Positions 1 through 9,011 of a DNA stretch of 64,000 bases are shown in pieces (position 1 is the first letter of the stretch; each line of letters opens with the position of its first letter). A program made the translations under genes and the position numbers. The notes beneath the pieces were generated by a model that saw nothing but the letters and a program-made list of their open reading frames with translations, was not told the origin of the DNA and ran no database searches. Source of the DNA: Phenylobacterium aquaticum (lineage in GTDB: Bacteria > Pseudomonadota > Alphaproteobacteria > Caulobacterales > Caulobacteraceae); assembly GCF_022695515.1 (NCBI RefSeq), contig NZ_JALDPT010000005.1:1-64000 (forward strand), in the 5' to 3' direction.

Positions 1-1
1 C

Positions 2-1276
2 TGCGCGAGGAGCGCCGCAAGGAGCGCGAGGCCGCCGGCCGCCGCCGCCGCGGCCCCCGCCGGTCTGCCCGCGCCCGCCACCATCCGCGTCGACCTGGAC
101 CGGGTCGACCGCCTGATCAACGCCGTCGGCGAACTGGTGATCCAGCAGGCCATGCTGTCCCAGCGCGTCCTGGAAAGCGGCCTGGCCCGCTCCTCCAACG
201 TGGCCCTGGGCCTCGAGGACCTGGAACTGCTGACCCGGGAGATCCAGGACAGCGTCATGGCCATCCGCGCCCAGCCGGTGAAGAGCGTGTTCCAGCGCAT
301 GCCGCGCCTGGCCCGCGAAGTCGCCGACATGACCGGCAAGCGCGTCAAGCTGATCATGGAAGGCGAAGGCACCGAGGTCGACAAGACCGTCATCGAGCGC
401 CTGACCGACCCGATCACCCACATGCTGCGCAACGCCATCGACCACGGGCTGGAAGATCCGGAGGGCCGCGTGGCCGCCGGCAAGCCCGCCGAGGGCGTGG
501 TGCGCCTGCGCGCCCTGCATCGCGGCGGCCGCATCGTCATCGAGCTGCAGGACGACGGCCGCGGCATCAACCGCCCCCGCGTCCGCGGCATCGCTGTCGA
601 GAAGGGCCTGATCTCCGAGGACGCGGTGCTGTCCGACGAGGAGATCGACAACCTGATCTTCCTGCCCGGCTTCTCCACGGCCGCGGTGATCTCCGACATC
701 TCCGGCCGCGGCGTCGGCATGGACGTGGTCCGCCGCTCCATCCAGGGCCTGGGCGGCCGCATCTCGATCAGCTCCGAGCCCGGCAAGGGCTCGAAGTTCA
801 CCATGTCCCTGCCGCTGACCCTGGCGGTGCTGGACGGCATGGTGGTCACGGGCGCCGACCAGACCCTGGTCGCCCCGCTGTCGGCCATCATCGAGAGCCT
901 GACCCCGCGGGTCGAGGACGTGCACTATATCGGCGGCAAGGACGCGGTGATCCGCATCCGCGACACCTTCGTGCCGCTGATCGACGTCGGCGTGGCCCTG
1001 GGCTTCCGCGACACGCCGATTCCCCCTGCCACCGGTGTCGCCGTGCTCGTCGAGAGCGAAGGCGGCGGCAAGGCGGCCCTGCTGGTCGAAGCCATCCAGG
1101 GCCAGCGCCAGGTGGTCATCAAGAGCCTGGAAGCCAACTATCAGCAGATCGACGGCGTGGCCGCCGCGACCATCCTCGGCGACGGCCGGGTGGCCCTCAT
1201 CCTCGACGTCGACGCGCTGGTGACCTCCACCCGCCGGAAATCGGCGGCCCGCCCTGAAAAGCGAATGGCCAGCTGA
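2..1276 (+). CDS. cheA: Chemotaxis histidine kinase CheA, C-terminal part (start lies outside the window)
   Basis: The reading frame is open from base 2, so this is the 3' part of a larger gene. An Ala/Pro-rich linker comes first, then the P3 dimerisation helix (VDLDRVDRLINAVGELV, bases about 88-140). The ATP-binding domain has its N box (MLRNAIDHGLE), a G1 box (DDGRGIN) and a G2 box (GRGVGMDVV), and a CheW-like P5 domain finishes the protein. The P1 phosphotransfer and P2 regions are not in the window. CheA autophosphorylates under receptor control and passes phosphate to CheY and CheB. It is the first gene here of a nine-gene operon; cheW begins 3 bases after its stop. Confidence 0.97.
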   Translation, partial: CARSAARSARPPAAAAAAPAGLPAPATIRVDLDRVDRLINAVGELVIQQAMLSQRVLESGLARSSNVALGLEDLELLTREIQDSVMAIRAQPVKSVFQRMPRLAREVADMTGKRVKLIMEGEGTEVDKTVIERLTDPITHMLRNAIDHGLEDPEGRVAAGKPAEGVVRLRALHRGGRIVIELQDDGRGINRPRVRGIAVEKGLISEDAVLSDEEIDNLIFLPGFSTAAVISDISGRGVGMDVVRRSIQGLGGRISISSEPGKGSKFTMSLPLTLAVLDGMVVTGADQTLVAPLSAIIESLTPRVEDVHYIGGKDAVIRIRDTFVPLIDVGVALGFRDTPIPPATGVAVLVESEGGGKAALLVEAIQGQRQVVIKSLEANYQQIDGVAAATILGDGRVALILDVDALVTSTRRKSAARPEKRMAS

Positions 1277-1279
1277 CCC

Positions 1280-1747
1280 ATGACCGAGATCGTTAGCCAG
1301 TCCACTGCTGCACGCCACGAACTGATCGCCTTCCGCGTGGGCGACCAGGAGTTCTGCGTCGACATCATGCAGGTCCGCGAGATCCGCGGCTGGACCCAGG
1401 CGACGCCTCTCCCGCGCGCGCCCAACTACATCAAGGGCGTGATCAATCTGCGCGGGGCCGTCCTGCCCGTGGTCGACCTCGGCGCCCGGCTGGGCCTGGC
1501 GGTCACCGAGGTCACCGCCCGCCACGTGATCATGGTCGTGAACCAGGGCAGTCGCACCCTGGGCCTCCTCGTCGAGGCGGTTTCAGACATCATCAACATG
1601 ACCGAGGACATGATCCAGCCGACGCCGGACGTGGCCTGCGACACGGTGAAGACCTTCGTCAAAGGCCTGTTCTCGATCGACGGACGAATGATCAGCCTGA
1701 TCTCCCTCGAGCGCGTCCTACCTGAAGTGGAAGCCGAGGCGGCATGA
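1280..1747 (+). CDS. cheW: Chemotaxis adaptor CheW
   Basis: A single CheW domain of 155 residues, the usual length for the family. Typical CheW wording is visible: [18 protein letters not shown] near the start and [18 protein letters not shown] in the middle. It should couple chemoreceptors to CheA at the cell pole. The start is 3 bases after the cheA stop and the stop overlaps the cheR start by 4 bases (ATGA), so the genes are translationally coupled. Nothing is unusual apart from a short acidic tail. Confidence 0.97.
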   Translation: MTEIVSQSTAARHELIAFRVGDQEFCVDIMQVREIRGWTQATPLPRAPNYIKGVINLRGAVLPVVDLGARLGLAVTEVTARHVIMVVNQGSRTLGLLVEAVSDIINMTEDMIQPTPDVACDTVKTFVKGLFSIDGRMISLISLERVLPEVEAEAA

Positions 1748-2619
1748 CGACAGCATCCGATTCCAGATCGAAAAGCGGAGGTCTGGTCGACGGCGAATTC
1801 CTCTTCACGAACGAGGACTTCAAGACCATCGCCCAGATCCTGCACGCCCACGCCGGGATCGCCCTGGCCGAGGGCAAGGCGGCGCTGGTCTATTCCCGCC
1901 TGGCCAAGCGCCTGCGCGCGCTCGGTCTGCGCAGCTTCCGCGACTATTGCGCCCTGATCCAGGACGCCCGCGAGGTCGACGAGCGCCAGGCCATGATGGC
2001 GGCGCTGACCACCAATGTGACCCGCTATTTCCGCGAGCCGCACCATTTCGATCACCTGCGCGACCAGGTGCTGCCGAGGCTGGTGGAGCAGGCCAAGCGC
2101 GGCGGACGCATCCGCCTGTGGTCGGCCGCCTGCTCGAACGGCCAGGAACCCTATTCCATGGCCATCACCGTGCTCGCGGCCCTGCCCGAGGCGGCGAACC
2201 TGGACGTCAAGATCCTGGCCACCGACATCGATCCCAACATGGTCGCCGAGGGCCGCGCCGGCTTCTATCGCGAGGACGCGATCGCCCCCGTGCCGGTCGA
2301 CCTGCGCCGCCGCTGGTTCAAGAAGGCCGGCGAAGGCCGCTGGGAAGTGGCCGACGAGCTGCGCGAACTGGTGGCCTTCCGCGAGCTGAACCTGATCGGC
2401 GACTGGCCGATGAAGGGCAAGTTCGACGCCATCTTCTGCCGCAACGTCGTCATCTATTTCGACGAACCCACCCAGGAACGCATCTGGAGCCGCTTCGCGC
2501 CCATGCTGAACCCGGGCGGCACCCTCTATATCGGCCACTCCGAACGCGTGACCGGTCCCGCGACCCAGATCTTCGAAACCACGGGTCTCACAACCTACTC
2601 GCTCAGGAGCGGTCGATGA
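1744..2619 (+). CDS. cheR: Chemoreceptor glutamate methyltransferase CheR
   Basis: A 291-residue protein with the CheR layout: an N-terminal all-helical domain, then an SAM-dependent methyltransferase domain. Visible motifs are [13 protein letters not shown] (linker and entry to the SAM domain), [16 protein letters not shown] (SAM-binding motif I) and [16 protein letters not shown] near the C-terminus. It methylates receptor glutamates during adaptation. It overlaps cheW and cheB by 4 bases each. Confidence 0.97.
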   Translation: MTTASDSRSKSGGLVDGEFLFTNEDFKTIAQILHAHAGIALAEGKAALVYSRLAKRLRALGLRSFRDYCALIQDAREVDERQAMMAALTTNVTRYFREPHHFDHLRDQVLPRLVEQAKRGGRIRLWSAACSNGQEPYSMAITVLAALPEAANLDVKILATDIDPNMVAEGRAGFYREDAIAPVPVDLRRRWFKKAGEGRWEVADELRELVAFRELNLIGDWPMKGKFDAIFCRNVVIYFDEPTQERIWSRFAPMLNPGGTLYIGHSERVTGPATQIFETTGLTTYSLRSGR

Positions 2620-3659
2620 GTGTCGGCGTCCTTATTGTTGACGACTCCGCGACCATGCGGGGTCTTATCGCGGCGGCCCTGAAGCGCGATCCCGATATCG
2701 AGGTTCTCGGCTTCGCCAACGACCCGATCGAGGCGCGCGAGCAGGTCAAGAAACTCAATCCCGATGTCATCACCCTCGACATCGAGATGCCGCACATGAA
2801 CGGCCTGGAGTTCCTGGAAAAGATCATGCGCCTGCGGCCGACGCCGGTGGTGATGATCTCGACCCTCACCCAGGCCGGCGCCGACATCACCGTGGCCGCC
2901 CTGGAGCTGGGCGCCGTGGAATGCATCGGCAAGCCGCAGGGGGGCGCCGGCATCGGCGACGCCTTCGCGGACCTGCCCAACAAGGTCAAGGCCGCCGCCC
3001 GCGCGCGGGTCCGCCCCTATTCGGGCCCGGTCGCACCGGTCGAACGGGAAAGCGGCTACCACGCCGCCAAGGACCTGATCCTGGCCATCGGCTCCTCCAC
3101 CGGAGGCGTCGAGGCCCTGATGACGGTGCTCGGGAACTTCCCCGACACCTGCCCGCCGACGGTGATCACCCAGCATATGCCGGCCACGTTCACCAAGAGC
3201 TTCGCCGCCCGCCTGGACCGGATCTCCGGCGCCCACGTGCAGGAGGCCTATGACGGCGCGAAGCTGCTGCCGGGTCACATCTATGTGGCCCCCGGCGGCG
3301 ACGCCCACCTGGAGGTCGTGTCCTCCACCGCTCCTGTCTGCCGCCTGCGCGAAGGCGAGCCGGTCAATGGCCATCGTCCCTCGGTGGATGTGCTGTTCGA
3401 CTCGGTCGCCAAGCTGGGCCGTCCCAGTGTGGGCGTGATCCTGACCGGCATGGGCCGGGACGGCGCCCAGGGCCTGCTCAACATGCGCCAGAGGGGAGCT
3501 CGAACCCTGGGTCAGGACGAGTCCAGCTGTGTCGTCTACGGCATGCCCAAGGCCGCCTTCGAGGTGGGCGCCGTGGAGAAGCAGGTCGGTCTCGCCCGCA
3601 TGGGACCCGCAATACTCAACGCTTGCTCGGCCGCCGCCGAGCATCAAAGGAGCGCGTAA
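2616..3659 (+). CDS. cheB: Chemoreceptor methylesterase/deamidase CheB
   Basis: 347 residues starting at the ATG that overlaps the cheR stop. An N-terminal receiver domain has the acidic pair at 9-10 and the phospho-acceptor Asp55 ([11 protein letters not shown]). A linker follows, then a methylesterase domain with the Ser of AIGSSTGG, the His of ITQHMP and the Asp of GMGRDGAQG as catalytic residues. Phosphorylation by CheA activates removal of receptor methyl groups. An open frame runs upstream of this start through cheR, but it is only the alternative reading frame of cheR. Confidence 0.97.
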   Translation: MSVGVLIVDDSATMRGLIAAALKRDPDIEVLGFANDPIEAREQVKKLNPDVITLDIEMPHMNGLEFLEKIMRLRPTPVVMISTLTQAGADITVAALELGAVECIGKPQGGAGIGDAFADLPNKVKAAARARVRPYSGPVAPVERESGYHAAKDLILAIGSSTGGVEALMTVLGNFPDTCPPTVITQHMPATFTKSFAARLDRISGAHVQEAYDGAKLLPGHIYVAPGGDAHLEVVSSTAPVCRLREGEPVNGHRPSVDVLFDSVAKLGRPSVGVILTGMGRDGAQGLLNMRQRGARTLGQDESSCVVYGMPKAAFEVGAVEKQVGLARMGPAILNACSAAAEHQRSA

Positions 3660-4048
3660 TGCCCGCAGCTTCGGCCATCAAGACCCTGATCGTCGACGAT
3701 CAGCAGACCATGCGGTCGCTGATCCGCACGAGCCTGCACGCGATCGGGATCACCAACACCCGGGAATCGCCGGACGGGGAGGAGGCGCTGCGCGCCATGA
3801 TCGCCTCGCCGACCAATCTGGTGATCACCGACTTCAACATGCCCAAGCTCGACGGGCTGGGTCTGCTGCGCGCCATCCGCGCGCACGGTCCGATTTCCAA
3901 GACGGCGGTGATCATGCTGACCGGCCGCGCCGACAAAGAGCTTGTCCAGCGCGCGGTTCAGTTCGGGGTCAACAACTACCTTGTGAAACCGTTCACCACT
4001 CAGACGCTAAAAGAGAAGATCGAAGCGGTGTTCGGGGTCCTTACATGA
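3659..4048 (+). CDS. cheYII: CheY-type single-domain response regulator (CheYII position)
   Basis: 129 residues and a lone receiver domain: acidic pair at 13-14 (IVDDQ), phospho-acceptor Asp58 (ITDFNMPKLDG), Thr in MLTGRAD and Lys in YLVKPF. The start is the ATG sharing its A with the cheB stop (TAATG), preceded by an AAAGGAG ribosome site at 3646-3652. A longer in-frame start at 3623 lies inside cheB and is unlikely. The position between cheB and cheD matches cheYII of Caulobacter. It is probably either a flagellar-switch ligand or a phosphate sink. Confidence 0.95.
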   Translation: MPAASAIKTLIVDDQQTMRSLIRTSLHAIGITNTRESPDGEEALRAMIASPTNLVITDFNMPKLDGLGLLRAIRAHGPISKTAVIMLTGRADKELVQRAVQFGVNNYLVKPFTTQTLKEKIEAVFGVLT

Positions 4049-4605
4049 TCGTTGAAAACACGCCGCACCGGCCCGGCAAACGGGTCCACGTGGTTCAGGG
4101 CGAACACTCTATCTCCAGCGATCCGGACGTGATGATGACCACGATCCTGGGCAGCTGCGTGTCGGTGTGCATGCGCGACCCCGTGGCCGGCGTGGGCGGC
4201 ATGAACCATTTTCTCCTTCCGGAAGGCAAGGCCGACGGGCTCGACGAGAGCCGCCGGTACGGCGCCTACGCGATGGAACTGCTGATCAACGAACTGCTCC
4301 GCTCCGGGGCCCGGCGCGAGCGCCTCGAGGCCAAGCTGTTCGGCGGCGCGCGCATGTTTGGCGGACTTTCCGACGTCGGCGCCTCGAATGCGGCGTTTGC
4401 CGAGAAGTTTCTTAAGGACGAAGGCATCAAGCTCGTAGGCTCTAGCCTGGGCGGTGTCGGCGCCAGGCGCGTGCAGTACTGGCCGACCACGGGTCGCGCT
4501 CAGCAACGCATGGTCACTGACACCCATGAGGTTGCGGCCCTCAAGGAAGTCCCGCGTAAACCGGCGCCTCCCGCAGAGGACGAAGGATCCCTGGAGCTGT
4601 TTTGA
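4045..4605 (+). CDS. cheD: Chemoreceptor glutamine deamidase CheD
   Basis: 186 residues from the ATG overlapping the cheYII stop. The CheD active site is intact: Cys38 in TTILGSCVSVC, His55 in GGMNHFLLP, and Thr32 six residues before the Cys, the spacing known for the family. FGGARMFGG and the later VGARRVQYWPTTG region are also typical. It deamidates receptor glutamines and often binds CheC-type phosphatases; no cheC is present here. The Pro/Glu-rich tail of about 25 residues is longer than in minimal CheD proteins. It is coupled to the next gene by TGATG. Confidence 0.96.
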   Translation: MIVENTPHRPGKRVHVVQGEHSISSDPDVMMTTILGSCVSVCMRDPVAGVGGMNHFLLPEGKADGLDESRRYGAYAMELLINELLRSGARRERLEAKLFGGARMFGGLSDVGASNAAFAEKFLKDEGIKLVGSSLGGVGARRVQYWPTTGRAQQRMVTDTHEVAALKEVPRKPAPPAEDEGSLELF

Positions 4606-4973
4606 TGTCTCAGTCCGCCGCGCCCGCCTACACTCCCGAGGTGCTCGCCTCCCTGGCCTCCGAACTGGAGCACGCCGGGGAGCTGTGCGACCGCCTGGAG
4701 ATGCTGGTCACCCAGCTGGTGCGCGCCAGCCGCGGCGAGCCGCTCGAAATCGCCCTGCATGAAGCTCAGACCCTGGACGTGCTGACCCAGCACCTGGCGG
4801 CGCTTGCGACCTTCACCCGCAAGCTCTCCACCCAGGCCGAGAGCGGGCACTATGATCTGACCGACGCCGTGGCCGGGGTCACCCTCGGTGACCTGGCCAA
4901 GCGCCTGGCCAAGGCGACCCGCGAAAGCGAAGCCTTCGCCGCCCAGGCGTCCGGCGACCTGGACCTTTTCTGA
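4605..4973 (+). CDS. cheU: CheU-like small helical protein of the chemotaxis operon
   Basis: 122 residues, predicted almost entirely helical, with no known catalytic motif. The ATG shares its A with the cheD stop (TGATG). The gene between cheD and the arginine-tailed cheY in Caulobacter crescentus is called cheU, and the assignment here rests on that position and similar size. The function is not established; its operon membership argues for a role in tuning CheY or receptor signalling. Confidence 0.75.
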   Translation: MSQSAAPAYTPEVLASLASELEHAGELCDRLEMLVTQLVRASRGEPLEIALHEAQTLDVLTQHLAALATFTRKLSTQAESGHYDLTDAVAGVTLGDLAKRLAKATRESEAFAAQASGDLDLF

Positions 4974-4985
4974 CGGACATCCGCC

Positions 4986-5582
4986 ATGGCGCTGGATCCA
5001 AAGATACGCATCAATCTTGAGCGATCCGTCGTCATGCTGGCGGATGGCAATCCGACGGCGCTTGAGGCCCTGACCGGCATGGTCCGGGGCTTCGGGGTCC
5101 GCAAGCAGTTCAAGTGCAAGTCCGGGGCGGAGGCGATGCATATCGTCAAGACCCAGGAACTCGACCTGATCATCATGGACTCGATCATGCCGGACATGGA
5201 CGGCTATGATTTCCTCCGTTGGCTGCGGCGCGAAGCCCAGCCCGAGGCCCAGTTCACGCCGGTGATCATGCTGTCCGGCCACGCCGCCCGCAGCACCGTC
5301 GAGAAGAGCCGGGACTCCGGCTCGAACTTCGTCATCGCCAAGCCCTTCACGCCCGAACTGCTGCTTCAGCGGATCTTCTGGGTCGCCAAGGACGAACGCC
5401 AGATGGTCAAGGCCGAGAACTATGTCGGCCCGGATCGTCGCTTCAAGAACCTTGGGCCACCGCTGGGCATGAAGGGCCGCCGCAAGGGCGACCTGTCCGG
5501 AACGATCGGCGCGGCCACGGACCCGAACATGGATCAGAACGACATCGACATGCTGCTGAAGCCGTCTCGGGTGGCGCTGTGA
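4986..5582 (+). CDS. cheYIII: CheYIII-type receiver protein with arginine-rich C-terminal extension
   Basis: 198 residues: a receiver domain (about 1-135) with phospho-acceptor Asp in IIMDSIMPDMDG and Lys in VIAKPF, then a 60-residue extension. The usual N-terminal acidic pair is reduced to one Asp (MLADGN). The extension has YVGPDRRFKN and GMKGRRKGD, a cluster of arginines like that of the Caulobacter Cle proteins, CheY-like regulators that bind c-di-GMP and act at the flagellar motor. The c-di-GMP role here is inferred from that motif and from position. The start lies 12 bases after cheU; the stop overlaps the GTG start of cheE. Confidence 0.88.
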   Translation: MALDPKIRINLERSVVMLADGNPTALEALTGMVRGFGVRKQFKCKSGAEAMHIVKTQELDLIIMDSIMPDMDGYDFLRWLRREAQPEAQFTPVIMLSGHAARSTVEKSRDSGSNFVIAKPFTPELLLQRIFWVAKDERQMVKAENYVGPDRRFKNLGPPLGMKGRRKGDLSGTIGAATDPNMDQNDIDMLLKPSRVAL

Positions 5583-6031
5583 GCGAGCCCCAGTTCATCA
5601 AGGTCAAGTACAGCCTGGCTGAAAAAGCGGCCAAGCCCGGCGGCATGACCGCCGAAATGGCCAATGAGCGCGCCATGCGCGAACTGGCGGCCCTGGGCGG
5701 CGACGCCCGCAAGGCCCTCGACGCCTCGATCAAGCGGCTGGAAGGCCATTGCCAGGCCAAGACCGCCACGGTCGACACTGTCTATGAAGAGAGCAGCGTC
5801 GTCCTCGACATCGCCGGCATGTTCAACCAGCGCATCCTCTGCGACGCGGCCTACAGCCTGTGCGAACTGGCCGACCGTCTGCGCACCACCAACCGCCACG
5901 ACTGGGCGTCGATCGGCGTGCACGTCAATGCGCTGCGCCTGATCTGGTCCAAGGACAAGAACGTCGGGCCGGAAATGAAGGAAGTGGTCGACGGCCTCTG
6001 GGCGCTCACCGACCGCATGACGCCGGGCTAG
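5579..6031 (+). CDS. cheE: CheE-like protein, last gene of the chemotaxis operon
   Basis: 150 residues beginning with GTG that overlaps the cheYIII stop (GTGA). The protein is helical and acidic/alanine-rich with no enzymatic motif; it contains Cys in GHCQAK and ILCDAAYSLCEL. By position it is cheE of the Caulobacter cluster, whose biochemical role is not known. It is clearly related to the protein encoded at 6116-6607 on the other strand: both share an early run of short helices, a central segment about TV(D/S)..., and a late segment around VHVNALRLI / VHLRAVKLL. Confidence 0.85.
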   Translation: MSEPQFIKVKYSLAEKAAKPGGMTAEMANERAMRELAALGGDARKALDASIKRLEGHCQAKTATVDTVYEESSVVLDIAGMFNQRILCDAAYSLCELADRLRTTNRHDWASIGVHVNALRLIWSKDKNVGPEMKEVVDGLWALTDRMTPG

Positions 6032-6115
6032 GCGCACGCCCCTTGGGGCCGGCCCTGCCTGGGCCGCCCTCCCCGTTTCAGAATTTCAGACTTAAGACTT
6101 CTGACGCCGCGGACC

Positions 6116-6607
6116 TCAGCCCGCGGTCGATCCGTCCGGTCGCGCGAAGCGCTGGCTGACCTGGCGCAGGCCCTCCAGGATCGCCTGGGTCCCCGCCCCG
6201 TCCTTGTCCGCCGCGGTGCGCAGCAGCAGCTTCACAGCCCGCAGGTGGACGGCCACCGCATTGGTGTCCCACATCGCCTTTTCGGTCAGAACATCGAGCA
6301 AATCCGACAGGCTGATCAGGGCGGTGTCCACCGCCTCAAGATCGCAGGCCGTGGGCACGCCGATGGTGGCGCTCACGGTCGCATAGAGATCGGCGGCGAC
6401 CTTGGGGTCGAACTGGCCCTTGGCCTGGGCGGCGATGGCCTCGGCCGCGGCCAGGGTCTTGTCGAGATCGGCCATGCAGTCGCCCTGCAGGCTCTGCAGG
6501 CCCTGCTTGGCGTCGGCCATCGCCTCGGCGACGGGCTTGCCGCCCGGCGTCCTGAGCAGCTTGGCCAACCGGTTCTCCGGCACATGGATAGTCACCGGAC
6601 CGCTCAT
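6116..6607 (-). CDS. CheE paralogue
   Basis: 163 residues, starting at the ATG that overlaps the stop of the upstream receiver gene by 4 bases. It resembles the CheE at 5579-6031: an Ala-rich helical protein with a conserved late segment (AVAVHLRAVKLLLRTAADKD against IGVHVNALRLIWSKDKN) and a similar C-terminal helix. It is transcribed towards the che operon, leaving 84 bases between the two stops. It most likely works with the receiver protein encoded just before it. I see no signal or catalytic residue, and the function is inferred only from the paralogy. Confidence 0.8.
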   Translation of the reverse strand: MSGPVTIHVPENRLAKLLRTPGGKPVAEAMADAKQGLQSLQGDCMADLDKTLAAAEAIAAQAKGQFDPKVAADLYATVSATIGVPTACDLEAVDTALISLSDLLDVLTEKAMWDTNAVAVHLRAVKLLLRTAADKDGAGTQAILEGLRQVSQRFARPDGSTAG

Positions 6608-7206
6608 ATCGTGACCTTCCGCGTCTTCATCATGCCGTCGATAAGTTCCTGATCCAGGTTGGGCATGGTCGCCTCGCCCACCTCGATCGGCAGGTCGTCG
6701 CGACGCCGCCCCGCCATGCCGGCCGGAACGCCCTCGTTCTTGAAGCGCCGATCGGGGCCGACATAGGTGTCGCACTCCACGAACCGGCGGCCCTCCTTCG
6801 AGATCCACAGGATCCGCTCCAGCACCGAGATCGGCGTCAGCGGCTTGGCCAGGATGAAGTGGGCGCCGCAATCGCGCGCCTTGTTCACCGCCCGGCTCGG
6901 CGTATGGCCGGAGGTCAGCAGCACGGGGGCGAAGCAGTTGGGCTGGATCTTGCTGCGCCGCAGCCAGCGGACGAACTCGTAGCCCTCGCCGTCCGGGCCC
7001 AGGGAATCGACGACCATCAGGTCGATCTCGTTCTTCTGGACCACCGCCTCGGCCTCGGCCACGCTCTCGCAGCGATGCAGGGACTTTGCGCCGAAGCCGG
7101 TCAGGATCTGCACGAGGATGCTCATCCCCATCGCGTTCGAATCCAGGATCAGGACCGTCGCGCGCTGAAGATTGAATCGGGCTCGCGATTCCGGATTAAG
7201 CCCCAT
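6604..7206 (-). CDS. Arginine-tailed CheY-like protein, paralogue of CheYIII
   Basis: 200 residues from the ATG at 7206, which has TTGGAG seven bases upstream; an in-frame extension to 7296 lacks such a site. The receiver domain has a single N-terminal Asp (LILDSN), the phospho-acceptor Asp in VVDSLGPDGEG and the Lys in ILAKPL. The C-terminal extension repeats the CheYIII signature, YVGPDRRFKN followed by GMAGRRRDD. It is therefore a second candidate c-di-GMP-responsive CheY-like regulator, and the next gene is a CheE paralogue, so the whole two-gene module is duplicated in inverted orientation. Confidence 0.9.
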   Translation of the reverse strand: MGLNPESRARFNLQRATVLILDSNAMGMSILVQILTGFGAKSLHRCESVAEAEAVVQKNEIDLMVVDSLGPDGEGYEFVRWLRRSKIQPNCFAPVLLTSGHTPSRAVNKARDCGAHFILAKPLTPISVLERILWISKEGRRFVECDTYVGPDRRFKNEGVPAGMAGRRRDDLPIEVGEATMPNLDQELIDGMMKTRKVTI

Positions 7207-7374
7207 GACTGCTCCAAGGCGCGCCGGCGCCACAGCGCGTAACAGCGTCCGAAACCCAACCTGATGACCGGCCCGACGCGAACCGAAACCGGTCAATTCG
7301 ACTCTCCGTCAACATGAAGAACGAGCGTTAATAAGACATTCGTGCGGGGGGCTTCCGAATGTCGCAGGCGCCCA

Positions 7375-8886
7375 TCATGGGTGGGGCGGGACCGGGCGCA
7401 GATAGATCGGGTTGCCCAGCAGGACGAGCTTTCCGGTCGGATCGCGGACATCGAACCGCACCCAGTGATCCCGTCCGTCCGCCGCCGCCAGATAGTCCCG
7501 GCGATCCTCCGCGCCCGCCAGGGGCCGGTCGCCGCCGACCGCCTGGACCAGACCCGCGCCGTCGCCGGACACCCCAATCCGCCCCCCGGCGACGCCCCGC
7601 ACCCGCACCTGGATCCGGGGCGGCGGACCGGGGGCGACCGACAGGACGTCGCCCATTTCCGCGCGCGCGGCGCCGGCCGTCGCCTCGACCTCCAGCAGGC
7701 GGTCGCGGGAGCCCTCGATGTCGACGAACACATGCCCGGCGCGGATCGCCGCCAGGATCTCCGTCTGGCTTAGGGCCGCGGCGTGGACGACCGTGGTCGG
7801 GACGCCGAGGGCGGAGGGCAGGCCGGGCGCCGCGCCGGCGTCGTGATTGTCCGATCCGCCGATGGCGGTGATCCGCAGGCCCGCGTTGAGGCGGGCCTCC
7901 CAGAAGGGAATGCCGGACAGGGGCCCGTCGGCGCGACCGCTGACCAGCAGGGCTCCGCCGTTCACCGCCTCTATGGCCGCGAACCGGGCGAAGGGGGTGG
8001 CCGGCGCGGTCCATCCGCAGCCCATGCAGGCCTCGCCCGAGGGCATGGCCGGATGGTTGATGGAGATGAGGCCGTGGGCGGCGTCGACGGCGTCGAGGGT
8101 CCGCTGCAGGTCGGCCGGGCCGCGGATCTGAAAATCGAGGGGGGCGACGGGGCCGAAGATGTTGGCGTGGCCTTGGAAGGTCGTGAGCTCCCGCCCCGGG
8201 ATCAGCAGCAGGTCGTCGAAATAGGGCGCAAGCTCCCGCAGGGCGTCGGCCTGGGAGGTGGTGTTGTGGTCGGTGACCGCGATGAAATCGAGCCCTCGCG
8301 CCCGCGCCGCCTCCAGCGACTTGAACACCGGGCATGGAACCTTGGCGCCGCGATGCGACAGGCAGGTTCCGTCGGAGTGACCGGTGTGCAGATGCAGATC
8401 GCCGCGATACCAGCCCGGCGCCGGGTTGATCGGCGCCTCGGCCAGGGCGGACCGGGCGTCGCCCGCGCGGTCGAACCAGATCTTCGCCTCATAGGTCGCC
8501 GTCGCGGTCTTGCGGATATTGGGGACGCCCAGCACCAGCCGCCAGGTTCCGGCCGGCAACGGGCCCGGCAGATAGCTGGGCGTGGCGTCGGTCTCGGCCA
8601 GGGTGAACCGGGCCTTGTTCCCCCCGCTCCAGCCCCGCAGTCTCTGGGGATCCTTCAGGCCGAGATCGATCGTGGTGTGCTGGTCGCGGCCGGAATAGTC
8701 GAAGGCGACGGTCAACCGCGTCACCCCGGCCGGCAGCTTGAACGGGATCTCGCGATAGGTCTGGTGATCCGCGCCGGTGAGACCGCCGGTCAGGACGAGG
8801 TCCGGCGCCCGGTCGGCGGCGTTCGCTAAGCGCCCCAGGCCCAGGGCGACCAGGGCCGCCAGGATCGCAATCAGGGACTTTGGCAT
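7375..8886 (-). CDS. Exported PHP-domain metallohydrolase (CehA/McbA-like)
   Basis: 503 residues with a signal peptide (hydrophobic 4-20, cleavage near ANAAD). The N-terminal about 150 residues look like a beta-sandwich. A PHP domain follows with the metal-binding motifs DLHLHTGHSDG, VTDHNTT, INHP and GGSDNHD. PHP proteins of this type hydrolyse phosphoesters or carbamate esters; the substrate here cannot be told. The last 100 residues are another small beta domain. The gene is alone, separated from the thiolase gene upstream by a hairpin terminator and a long palindrome. Confidence 0.85.
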   Translation of the reverse strand: MPKSLIAILAALVALGLGRLANAADRAPDLVLTGGLTGADHQTYREIPFKLPAGVTRLTVAFDYSGRDQHTTIDLGLKDPQRLRGWSGGNKARFTLAETDATPSYLPGPLPAGTWRLVLGVPNIRKTATATYEAKIWFDRAGDARSALAEAPINPAPGWYRGDLHLHTGHSDGTCLSHRGAKVPCPVFKSLEAARARGLDFIAVTDHNTTSQADALRELAPYFDDLLLIPGRELTTFQGHANIFGPVAPLDFQIRGPADLQRTLDAVDAAHGLISINHPAMPSGEACMGCGWTAPATPFARFAAIEAVNGGALLVSGRADGPLSGIPFWEARLNAGLRITAIGGSDNHDAGAAPGLPSALGVPTTVVHAAALSQTEILAAIRAGHVFVDIEGSRDRLLEVEATAGAARAEMGDVLSVAPGPPPRIQVRVRGVAGGRIGVSGDGAGLVQAVGGDRPLAGAEDRRDYLAAADGRDHWVRFDVRDPTGKLVLLGNPIYLRPVPPHP

Positions 8887-8925
8887 GGGGACGGCTCCGG
8901 GGCGGGCTTGGCCTGACCTATCAGC

Positions 8926-8957
8926 AAAACGCCCTCCCCCGGCGTCGGGGAAGGGCG
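8926..8957 (-). terminator. Rho-independent terminator of the thiolase transcript
   Basis: On the minus strand an 11-base-pair stem with one mismatch (GCCCTTCCCCG / CGGGGGAGGGC, loop of 4) is followed directly by GTTTTGC. It lies after the stop of the thiolase gene and before the start of the PHP gene on the same strand. The T-run is short, so termination may be partial. Confidence 0.6.
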
Positions 8958-8966
8958 CGGAATGCT

Positions 8967-8994
8967 GCAGGTCATGCTGCGCAGCATGACCTGC
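8967..8994. repeat. 28-bp perfect palindrome
   Basis: Two 14-base arms, GCAGGTCATGCTGC and its exact complement GCAGCATGACCTGC, meet with no spacer. It lies between the thiolase stop (9012) and the terminator hairpin. It could be part of a terminator, a cruciform or a protein-binding site; there is no T-run directly beside it. Confidence 0.8.
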
Positions 8995-9011
8995 GGTAAG
9001 TCACTCTAAAC

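Noticed and set aside
1426..2538. Long minus-strand open frame opposite cheW and cheR
   Set aside because: The plus strand encodes clear CheW and CheR domains here; the frame is an antisense shadow caused by high third-position GC.
6032..6115. Terminator between the two convergent che modules
   Set aside because: Only a five-base stem (TCAGA/TCTGA) and GC-rich partial repeats are seen; no convincing stem with T-run.
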